Assembly: GCA_003696075.1 (NCBI GenBank)
Contig: RFHH01000121.1
Coordinates: forward strand, 1-44,971
Origin: Acidobacteriota bacterium
GTDB lineage: Bacteria > Acidobacteriota > Polarisedimenticolia > J045
Direction: 5' to 3'
Length of the DNA: 44,971 nt
Positions 26,144 to 32,573 of the stretch are shown piece after piece; position 1 is the first letter of the stretch; each line of letters starts with the position of its first letter. The notes beneath the pieces are model-generated. The model did no database searches. It saw nothing but the letters and a program-made list of their open reading frames with translations, and had not been told where the DNA came from. The position numbers and the translations under genes were made by a program.

Positions 26144-27316
26144 ATGACCGTCGGGGAAAGCAGGCGCATCGACATCGTGGTTCCGGCCGACGAGGCGGAG
26201 GGAGCGCGTTCCGTCGTCGCCCGGTGGCTCAAGCGCCCGGGAGAGTCCGTCCGCCTCCACGAGCCGCTCGTCGAGATCGCCACCGACAAGGTCACCCTGG
26301 AGGTGCCGGCGCCCGCCGGCGGCGTCCTGTGCGAGGTGCTCGTCGACGAGGGAGAGGAGGTCGCGCCGGGAGCGATCCTCGGGCGGATCGACGCCGCCGC
26401 CCGGGAACCGGCGCCGCCCCCCGCGCCGGCCGTTGCGCCGCCCACCGCGGAAGGCGCGCCGCGTCTCAGCCCCGCCGTGCGGCGACTGGTCTCGCAGCAC
26501 GGCCTCGACCCGAAGGCGATCCGCGGTACGGGCCGCGGCGGCCGGATCACCCACCGGGACGTGCTCGAACATCTCGAGCGGGCATCGGCTCCCGCCGACG
26601 AAGCCCGGACGCCGGCGCCCGCCCCCACCGGCCGCAAGCGGCCGCATTCGCCGATGCGGCTGGCGATCGCGCGGCACATGGTGGAGTCGGTCCGGGCGGC
26701 CCCCCACGTGACGGCTGTCTTCGAGGCCGACATGTCGGCGGTCCTCGCGCATCGCAAGGCGCACGTGGAGGAGTTCGCGCGCCAGGGCGCCCGGCTCACC
26801 CTCACCGCCTATTTCGTCGCGGCCGCGGCGCGGGCGGTCGCGGAGGTCCCGGCGGTCAACAGCACCTGGCACGACGACCACCTCGAAGTGTTCGAGGACG
26901 TGAACGTCGGCGTGGCGACGGCGCTGGGAGACGAGGGCCTCGTCGTGCCCGTGCTCCACCGGTGCCAGCAGCTCGATCTCCTGGGCATCGCGAGGCGGCT
27001 GACCGACCTCGCCGCCAGGGCCCGCGCCGGCCGGCTCCGGCCGGAGGAGCTTCAGGGCGGGACGATCTCGATCTCGAACCACGGCACCACCGGAAGCCTG
27101 ATCGCGACGCCGATCATCCATCGGCCCCAGTCCGCCCTGATCGGCGTCGGCAAGCTGCAAAAACGGGTCGTCGTCGTCGACACTCCCGAGGGGGACGCCA
27201 TTCAAATCCGGCCGATGGTCTACGTGACCCTCACGATCGACCACCGGGCCCTCGACGGCTTCACCGCGAACCGATTTCTCGGCGCGCTCGTCCGCGCGCT
27301 GGAGGAGTGGCGTTGA
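26144..27316 (+). CDS. Dihydrolipoamide acyltransferase, E2 of the 2-oxo-acid dehydrogenase
   Basis: 390 residues with one lipoyl domain (about 8-82; lipoylated K49 in ATDKVTLEV). A Pro/Ala linker and a peripheral subunit-binding domain follow (about 106-142; SPAVRRLVSQHGLDP and GTGRGGRITHRDVLEHL). The acyltransferase domain has TISNHG-type strands (ISISNHGTTGS) and the catalytic HRALDG (367-372). It takes acyl groups from E1 and makes acyl-CoA. No E3 gene (lipoamide dehydrogenase) is in the window, so a shared one must be elsewhere. Its stop overlaps the TTG start of the dipeptidase gene. Confidence 0.94.
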   Translation: MTVGESRRIDIVVPADEAEGARSVVARWLKRPGESVRLHEPLVEIATDKVTLEVPAPAGGVLCEVLVDEGEEVAPGAILGRIDAAAREPAPPPAPAVAPPTAEGAPRLSPAVRRLVSQHGLDPKAIRGTGRGGRITHRDVLEHLERASAPADEARTPAPAPTGRKRPHSPMRLAIARHMVESVRAAPHVTAVFEADMSAVLAHRKAHVEEFARQGARLTLTAYFVAAAARAVAEVPAVNSTWHDDHLEVFEDVNVGVATALGDEGLVVPVLHRCQQLDLLGIARRLTDLAARARAGRLRPEELQGGTISISNHGTTGSLIATPIIHRPQSALIGVGKLQKRVVVVDTPEGDAIQIRPMVYVTLTIDHRALDGFTANRFLGALVRALEEWR

Positions 27317-28533
27317 CGGCGGCGCGGCCGCTGTTCGCCGGAGCATTCGCTCTTCTGCTGGCCGGGGTGTGGGCGTGCGTGCACCCGCGTGGCGACGCCG
27401 GCGAGGCGGTGCGAATCGCGCACGCGGTGCCGATCGTGGATACGCACATCGACCTCCCCTACCGCCTTTATCGGAAACCGGAGGACATCTCCCGGCGCAC
27501 GCCGAGCGGCGACTTCGACTACGTGCGCGCGCGCGAGGGTGGCCTGGACGCCGCGTTCATGTCGATCTACGTGCCGGCGCGGTACCAGGAGTCCGGCGGA
27601 GCGAGGCGACTGGCCGACGAGCTGATCGACATCGTCGAGGGGATCGCCGCGCAGCACCCGGACAAGTTCGCGCTGGCGGCGAGCGCGGAGGACGTGGAGA
27701 GGAACTTCCGCCAGGGTCGATTCTCTCTCCTGCTGGGGATGGAGAACGGCGCTGGAATCGAAGGCGACATCGGGAATCTGACCCACTTCTACGAGCGAGG
27801 CATCCGATACATCACGCTCGCCCACTCGCGGAACAACCTCATCGCCGATTCCTCGTACGACGAGCAGCCGCGCTGGCACGGCCTCAGCCCGTTCGGTGAA
27901 GAGGTCGTCCGGGAAATGAACCGCCTCGGGATCCTGATCGACGTCTCTCACCTCACCGACGACGCGGCGCGGCGCGTCCTCGAGATCAGCCGCGCTCCCG
28001 TGATCGCCTCGCACTCCTCCTGCCGCCGGTTCACTCCGGGCTGGCAGCGGAACCTCAGCGACGAGCTGATCCGCGGGATCGCGAGATCCGGAGGGGTCGT
28101 CCAGATCAACTTCGGGTCGTCCTTCCTCGACGATGGGATCCGGAGGCGGCAGGAGTCGCTCCGGAAGGCCCTGGAGGCGTGGCGGGTCGAGCGCGGACTG
28201 TCCCGGGACGATCCCGAATTCCGCGAGCACGCCGCAGCCTACCGGAAGGCCCACCACCCCGGCTACGCCGACGTCGCCGACGTCGCCGACCACATCGACC
28301 ACGTGGTGTCGCTCGTCGGCGTCGATCACGTCGGGTTCGGCTCCGACTTCGACGGCGTCGGTGATTCCCTGCCCCGCGGTCTCGAGGACGTCTCCCGGTA
28401 TCCGAACCTGATCCGGGTCCTGCTCGAACGCGGGTACGGCGAGGACGAGATCCGCAAGATCGCCGGGGGGAACATCCTGAGGGTGATGCGCCGCGCGGCA
28501 GAGGTGGCGCGAGACCTGCAGCAATCTCAGTGA
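27313..28533 (+). CDS. Membrane-type (renal) dipeptidase, probable lipoprotein
   Basis: 406 residues. The start is a TTG at 27313 overlapping the E2 stop (TTGA), and it yields a signal of lipoprotein type (LFAGAFALLLAGVWAC, Cys about 22; Trp at -2 is unusual). The zinc ligands of peptidase family M19 are visible: HID in VDTHIDLPY, Glu in GMENGAGIEG, His in DVSHLT and in ASHSSCR. VGFGSDFDGVGDSLPRGLED and IAGGNILRVM are also typical. It would cleave dipeptides at the cell envelope, feeding the amino acid catabolic genes. Its 3' end overlaps the convergent permease gene by seven bases. Confidence 0.9.
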   Translation: MTAARPLFAGAFALLLAGVWACVHPRGDAGEAVRIAHAVPIVDTHIDLPYRLYRKPEDISRRTPSGDFDYVRAREGGLDAAFMSIYVPARYQESGGARRLADELIDIVEGIAAQHPDKFALAASAEDVERNFRQGRFSLLLGMENGAGIEGDIGNLTHFYERGIRYITLAHSRNNLIADSSYDEQPRWHGLSPFGEEVVREMNRLGILIDVSHLTDDAARRVLEISRAPVIASHSSCRRFTPGWQRNLSDELIRGIARSGGVVQINFGSSFLDDGIRRRQESLRKALEAWRVERGLSRDDPEFREHAAAYRKAHHPGYADVADVADHIDHVVSLVGVDHVGFGSDFDGVGDSLPRGLEDVSRYPNLIRVLLERGYGEDEIRKIAGGNILRVMRRAAEVARDLQQSQ

Positions 28534-29540
28534 CGCGTCCGGCTGCGATGGAGAAGGAAGAGGAAGAAGGGCACGCCGAGCAGGGCGGTCACCACCCCCA
28601 CCGGCACCTCGAACCGCCGCGAGGCCGTCCGGGCGAGCAGATCGGCCGCGACGAGGAGCGCCGCGCCGCCGATCGCGGAGGCCGGGAGAAGGGCGCGCGC
28701 CGCCGCGCCGGTCAGCCCGCGAAGCATGTGCGGCACCATCAGACCGACGAAGCCGATCGGGCCGACCACGCTGACGGCCGATCCTGCGGTCAGCGACACC
28801 GCCGCTAAAAGAACCGCCCGGCCCTTGAGGAGATCGACGCCGACCCCCGCGGCGTGCTCTTCCCCCAGGGCGAGGGCGTCCACGAGGCGCCCGAGAGCGA
28901 GCAGCGCCCCCAGGCCGGCGAGCACGGGCAGCGTGGCGAGGCGCACCTCGTCCCAGCTCGCCCCCTCCGCCGACCCCAGCAGCCAGGCGAAGATCTCGTG
29001 GACGCGGTGGCTCCCGGTGGAAAGGAGCATGACCGACACGAGCGAGGAGGCCAGGCTCCCGACCGCGACGCCGGTGAGCAGCAGCGTTCCGGTCGTGGGC
29101 CGTCCGGCGGCGTGCGCCAGGGCGTACACGACCGCGACCGCCGCGAGCGCGCCCCCGAACGCGGCGGCCGGCACCGAGGCGGGCCACCGTGCCGCAAGGC
29201 CGCCGGCGTGGGCGGCCACCGCTCCCACGGCCGCGCCTCCCGACAGGCCGAGAAGTCCGGGGTCGGCGAGCGGGTTCTCCAGACACGCCTGCAGCGCCGC
29301 GCCGGACGCCGCCAGCGCGGCACCGGCCAGCGCGAGGAGGAGAACCCTCGGAAGGCGCACCTCGAAGAGCAGCGCGCGAGCGATCGGGTCCGGCGGCGCC
29401 TGCCCGGCGATCGCCGCGACGATCTCCGCCGGCCCGACACCCGGTGCCCCGCCGAAGAGAAGACCGGCGGCCGCCGCGACGGCGAGCAGCGCGGCGAGCC
29501 CCGCGGTGACAGCGGCCGGGTGGAGGCGGTCCGCTCTCAC
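28527..29540 (-). CDS. btuC: BtuC/FecCD-family ABC transporter permease
   Basis: 337 residues, about ten membrane helices. Family motifs are present: RLPRVLLLALAGAALAASGAALQACLENPLADPGLLGLSGGA has the permease pattern R-L-P-R then Q-A-x-x-x-NPLA.P..LG, and GPIGFVGLMVPH and PVGVVTALLGVPFFLFLL mark the C-terminal half. The start is a GTG overlapping the stop of the binding-protein gene (GTGA). In B12 or siderophore import the permease pairs with an ATPase (BtuD); none is encoded here, so it must be elsewhere. The adenosyltransferase upstream favours B12 over iron. Confidence 0.88.
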   Translation of the reverse strand: MRADRLHPAAVTAGLAALLAVAAAAGLLFGGAPGVGPAEIVAAIAGQAPPDPIARALLFEVRLPRVLLLALAGAALAASGAALQACLENPLADPGLLGLSGGAAVGAVAAHAGGLAARWPASVPAAAFGGALAAVAVVYALAHAAGRPTTGTLLLTGVAVGSLASSLVSVMLLSTGSHRVHEIFAWLLGSAEGASWDEVRLATLPVLAGLGALLALGRLVDALALGEEHAAGVGVDLLKGRAVLLAAVSLTAGSAVSVVGPIGFVGLMVPHMLRGLTGAAARALLPASAIGGAALLVAADLLARTASRRFEVPVGVVTALLGVPFFLFLLHRSRTRH

Positions 29541-30436
29541 CGTTCGATCCCGCCATGGCGCGCCACGCGTCCGGAACCGAGGGCCGCGGCCAGACGCTCG
29601 GCACCTTCGATCAAGTGCGGGCTCACCGTGGTGAGCAGGCGCGGGGGCAAGACCACGACGCGTCCCTCCCTGACCGCGCGCATCGACGCGAGCGCCGGCG
29701 TGGAGGCGAGCGCGGCGTCCGGCGATCCCCCCGGATCGAACCCGAGCAGCAGCACGTCGGGATCGATCGCCAGGATCCTCTCCACGGAGAGCTTGCGGTG
29801 CCCCGTCACGCCCGCCTCCGCAGCCGCATTCCTCCCGCCCGCGGCGCGGATCAGGGCGTCGACCGTCGTTCCCGCTCCGGCGACGACGGAGTGCGAGAGG
29901 GAGAGCACCCGGGGCCGCGCGCCGGGCTCCGGCCGCCGGCTCCTGAGCGCCTCCAGGCGACGGTCGAGATCGGCGACCACGGCGCGGGCCCGCTCGGGCT
30001 CCCCGAGGCGCTCCCCGAGGCGAACGACGAGCGCCCGCAGCCCGTCGAAGTCGCGGACCTCGTCGAGCACCAGCGACGGGATGCCGGAACGGGCGAGCAG
30101 GCGAAGGAACCCGCCCTCGTTCCAGGGGGCGGCGACCACGAGATCCGGTCGCGAGGCGATCACGGGCTCGATGTTGGCGGACAGCCGCGGGATCGCTGGC
30201 GGATAGAACCCGGCCACGTTGCTCGTCTCGGGGTCGTCCGCCAGCGCCGATACGCAAACGACCCGTTCCACCGGCACCAGGAGCGCCAGCAGCTCGTCGC
30301 CCGCGAGGCTGACCGAGCAGATCCGCTCGGGTCGCGCCGGCGCCTGCGGCACTCCCCCGGCCGCGCAGCCGGCCAGCCACAGCGCGGCGAGCGCCGTCAG
30401 GAGGAGGCGGTCAGACCTCCGTGTCCCACAGGACAT
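29537..30436 (-). CDS. btuF: Lipoprotein solute-binding protein for B12/siderophore import (BtuF-like)
   Basis: 299 residues. A lipoprotein signal ends in LAALWLAGC with Cys24, so the protein is probably anchored on the outer face of the inner membrane. The two-lobe class III binding protein pattern is visible: RICSVSLAGDELLALL, RPDLVVAAPWNEGGFLRLLARSGIPSLVLDEVRDF, and ILAIDPDVLLLGF followed by AVREGRVVVLPPRLL. It would deliver ligand to the permease just downstream. It overlaps the adenosyltransferase gene by 26 bases, so the three genes are one unit. Heme or iron-siderophore is possible, but context supports B12. Confidence 0.85.
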   Translation of the reverse strand: MSCGTRRSDRLLLTALAALWLAGCAAGGVPQAPARPERICSVSLAGDELLALLVPVERVVCVSALADDPETSNVAGFYPPAIPRLSANIEPVIASRPDLVVAAPWNEGGFLRLLARSGIPSLVLDEVRDFDGLRALVVRLGERLGEPERARAVVADLDRRLEALRSRRPEPGARPRVLSLSHSVVAGAGTTVDALIRAAGGRNAAAEAGVTGHRKLSVERILAIDPDVLLLGFDPGGSPDAALASTPALASMRAVREGRVVVLPPRLLTTVSPHLIEGAERLAAALGSGRVARHGGIER

Positions 30437-30968
30437 CGGCGACCCCCCGCTCCCGGTTCTCGTACCGCGCCATGATGAACAGCAGGTCGGACAGGCGGTT
30501 CACGTAGCGCAGCGCCACGTCGGGGACGGCCACCTGCCGCGAGAGGCTGACGATGGCGCGCTCGGCCCGCCGGCAGACCGTCCGCGCCACGTGCAGCGCC
30601 GCCGCGGCGGGCGTTCCTCCCGGGAGGATGAAGTTGCGCAGCGGCCCCAGCTCCGCGTTGAGGCGGTCGCACGCCGCCTCGAGAGCGTCCACGTGCGCGT
30701 CCGCGATCGCGGGGCCGGCCCCGCCCTTCCCGCCGAGCGTCGACAACACCGCCCCGAGGTTCAGCAGCTCGCTCTGGATCCGCCGCAGCTCGGTCGCGAC
30801 CGCCTCCGCGGGACGCTGCGCGAGCGCGAGCCCGATCGCCGCATTGAGCTCGTCGATCGTCCCGTAGGCCTCGACCTGGGGATCGTCCTTGGGAACCCTC
30901 TCCCCGGTGCCGAGGGCCGTCGAACCGTCGTCCCCGGTACGGGTATAGATTCTGGTCAGGCGCGGCAT
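30411..30968 (-). CDS. pduO: Cob(I)alamin adenosyltransferase, PduO type
   Basis: 185 residues. The N-terminal ATP motif TRTGDDGSTALGTGERV and YGTIDELNAAIGLA are diagnostic, as are LRNFILPGGTPAAAALHVARTVCRRAER and YVNRLSDLLFIMARYEN in the later helices. It adds the adenosyl group to reduced B12 to make coenzyme B12. It heads the cluster with the BtuF-like and BtuC-like genes. A TAGAAT box lies 21 bases before the ATG on the minus strand (30989-30994). Confidence 0.95.
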   Translation of the reverse strand: MPRLTRIYTRTGDDGSTALGTGERVPKDDPQVEAYGTIDELNAAIGLALAQRPAEAVATELRRIQSELLNLGAVLSTLGGKGGAGPAIADAHVDALEAACDRLNAELGPLRNFILPGGTPAAAALHVARTVCRRAERAIVSLSRQVAVPDVALRYVNRLSDLLFIMARYENRERGVADVLWDTEV

Positions 30969-30988
30969 GGCGGGTCTCCGTCACGCCG

Positions 30989-30994
30989 ATTCTA
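30989..30994 (-). promoter_or_regulatory. Candidate -10 box for the B12 cluster
   Basis: TAGAAT on the minus strand matches the -10 consensus at five of six positions. A perfect TTGACA lies upstream at 31017-31022, but the 22-base spacing is longer than the usual 16-18, so only the -10 part is offered. The same gap holds the start of the divergent sigma factor gene. Confidence 0.35.
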
Positions 30995-31063
30995 CAGGCC
31001 GGGGCGCGGAGCGCCGTGTCAACCCCGGGGCGATCCGGCCGTCCTGTCTCACGGAGGCGGAAC

Positions 31064-31663
31064 TTGGCGACGAAGCGCTCCGCGGGCGATCCCGACCTCG
31101 TGCGAAGCTCGCGCCGCGGCGATCTCGAGGCGTTCTCGGAGCTGGTTCGCCGCTACCAGCGCCCGCTCACCGCGGTGGCGCTGCGCTCGACGGGGGATCT
31201 CGCCGATGCCGACGACCTGGTCCAGGAGACGTTCCTCCGCGCGTTCGACCGGCTCGACCGCCTGGAGGATCCGGATCGGTTCGGACCGTGGCTGTTCCGG
31301 ATCCTCCGGAACCTCCTGGCCGACCGGGGTCGCCGCGCGGGGCGCGAGGTTTCCGGCGAGGAAGCAGCCGCCGAGATGCCGGACACGGCGCCCGGCGCCG
31401 AGGCCGAGCTGCTGGCGCGGGAGGCCGCACGAGCGGTCCGCGAGGCGATCGACGCGATCCCGCCGGGCAGGCAGCGGGAGGTGTTCGAGATGAGATACCT
31501 CGAGGGGCTCCCGGTCCAGGAAATCGCCCGCCGCCTGGGGGTGCACACCGGGACGATCAAGGTCCACCTCCACCGGACCGTCCGGAGACTCCGGAAGGTG
31601 GTGGGCGCGAGGCTCGCCGGCGCCACGGGCGCCTGGGCCGCCGGGCCCGGGGAGGCGCCGTGA
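31064..31663 (+). CDS. ECF-type RNA polymerase sigma factor
   Basis: 199 residues. Region 2 (about 10-80) has FSELVRRYQRPLTAVALR and DADDLVQETFLRAFDRLDRL, the -10-binding and core-binding part. Region 4 (about 130-185) has IPPGRQREVFEMRYLEGLP and VQEIARRLGVHTGTIKVHL, the -35-binding helix-turn-helix. The TTG at 31064 has GGAGG six bases upstream and is preferred; a GTG 48 bases earlier lacks a ribosome site. The stop overlaps the GTG of the next gene, a single-pass membrane protein that is a candidate anti-sigma factor. The divergent orientation from the B12 genes gives no clue to its regulon. Confidence 0.93.
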   Translation: MATKRSAGDPDLVRSSRRGDLEAFSELVRRYQRPLTAVALRSTGDLADADDLVQETFLRAFDRLDRLEDPDRFGPWLFRILRNLLADRGRRAGREVSGEEAAAEMPDTAPGAEAELLAREAARAVREAIDAIPPGRQREVFEMRYLEGLPVQEIARRLGVHTGTIKVHLHRTVRRLRKVVGARLAGATGAWAAGPGEAP

Positions 31664-32019
31664 CGCGGGACTCCGAGGTCGATCGGTTCTTCGATCGCCA
31701 GCGCCGGGAGGTGCTCGATCGGATCGCTCAGCGGCGGCGCACCCGGCCGGCGGCGTGGCTCGCCGCTCTCGCCGCGGCGGCGCTCCTCGCGGCGGGGGCG
31801 GGGCTCGCGCTCCTGACCGAGCCGCCGGAGGTAACGACCGCCACCGCCTGGCTGTGGGAGCTGCCCCTCCCCGAGCCGGACGCCGAGGCCGGCGACGATC
31901 TCCTGGCCGCGTTCGGCCCGTGGGAGCTGGCGGAAGAGCCGCCGGAGAGCGTGCCTCTTCCGCCTCTGTTCGAAGAGGATCCGGAGGTCGAGACGGACCT
32001 CCTGGAAGCGGTTCTGTGA
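31660..32019 (+). CDS. Single-pass membrane protein, candidate anti-sigma factor
   Basis: 119 residues, GTG start overlapping the sigma factor stop (GTGA). A charged cytoplasmic N-terminus (about 1-34; EVDRFFDRQRREVLDRIAQRR) could bind the sigma factor. One membrane helix (about 35-55; AAWLAALAAAALLAAGAGLAL) leads to an acidic, Pro-rich outer tail (PLPEPDAEAGDD, EEPPESVPLPPLFEEDPE). There is no zinc-binding HxxxCxxC motif as in common ZAS anti-sigma factors. The layout resembles CnrY-type membrane anti-sigma factors. Position and topology support the role; the sequence alone does not prove it. Confidence 0.65.
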   Translation: MTRDSEVDRFFDRQRREVLDRIAQRRRTRPAAWLAALAAAALLAAGAGLALLTEPPEVTTATAWLWELPLPEPDAEAGDDLLAAFGPWELAEEPPESVPLPPLFEEDPEVETDLLEAVL

Positions 32020-32052
32020 CGCTGGTGCCATCCGCACAGCAAGGAGACGACG

Positions 32053-32547
32053 ATGAGATCCAGCACGAACACCAGGAACGGACACAGCGGCCTCCTGCGG
32101 CCGCTGGTCGCCGCGGCGGTGGGACTCGCCGCGATCGCGGCGGCCTTCGGCGCTGCGCCCGCGAGGGGACGCGAGCTCGGCCAGCGCTGGTGGAAGAACC
32201 CGGAGGCCGTCGAGCGCCTGGGGCTCACGCCCGAGCAGGTGGAGCAGATCGACCGCGTCGCCTACGAGGCGGCCGATCGCATGATCGAGCTGCGGGCCGC
32301 GCGGGAAAAGGCGCGGATGGCGCTGATGCGCCTGCTGGAGAAGGAAGAGCTCGACGACGCGGCGATCGCCGATGCGATCGAGAAGGTCGAGAAGGCGGAG
32401 TGCGAACTCGCCAGCGTCCAGCTCCGCGCCCGCGTGGATATCGCGCGCCTGCTCACCCCCGAGCAGCGGTCGATGGTGCGGCGGCGCTTCGAGCGCGCGC
32501 GGCGCCAGGCCGACCGGGACCGCCCGGCTTCCCGGCACGATCGCTGA
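32053..32547 (+). CDS. Spy/CpxP/CnrX-like periplasmic protein with LTxxQ motifs
   Basis: 164 residues with a signal peptide (LLRPLVAAAVGLAAIAAAFGAAPARG). The mature part is nearly all helical and basic. It carries two LTxxQ-type motifs, LGLTPEQVEQI and LLTPEQRSMV, separated by a helical hairpin (LRAAREKARMALMRLL; AIADAIEKVEKAECELAS). This is the signature of the Spy/CpxP/ZraP/CnrX fold, which senses metals or unfolded proteins or acts as a chaperone. It lies 33 bases after the candidate anti-sigma gene. A single Cys (in KAECELAS) is present, and no His/Cys-rich metal cluster is obvious. Confidence 0.8.
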   Translation: MRSSTNTRNGHSGLLRPLVAAAVGLAAIAAAFGAAPARGRELGQRWWKNPEAVERLGLTPEQVEQIDRVAYEAADRMIELRAAREKARMALMRLLEKEELDDAAIADAIEKVEKAECELASVQLRARVDIARLLTPEQRSMVRRRFERARRQADRDRPASRHDR

Positions 32548-32573
32548 GGACGCCGGGCGATCCGCGGAGCGGG

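Noticed and set aside
23587-26805. A very long open frame (over 1000 codons) on the minus strand
   Set aside because: It runs antisense to the intact E1 and E2 genes and is an effect of high GC codon positions; its translation is low-complexity and has no domain.
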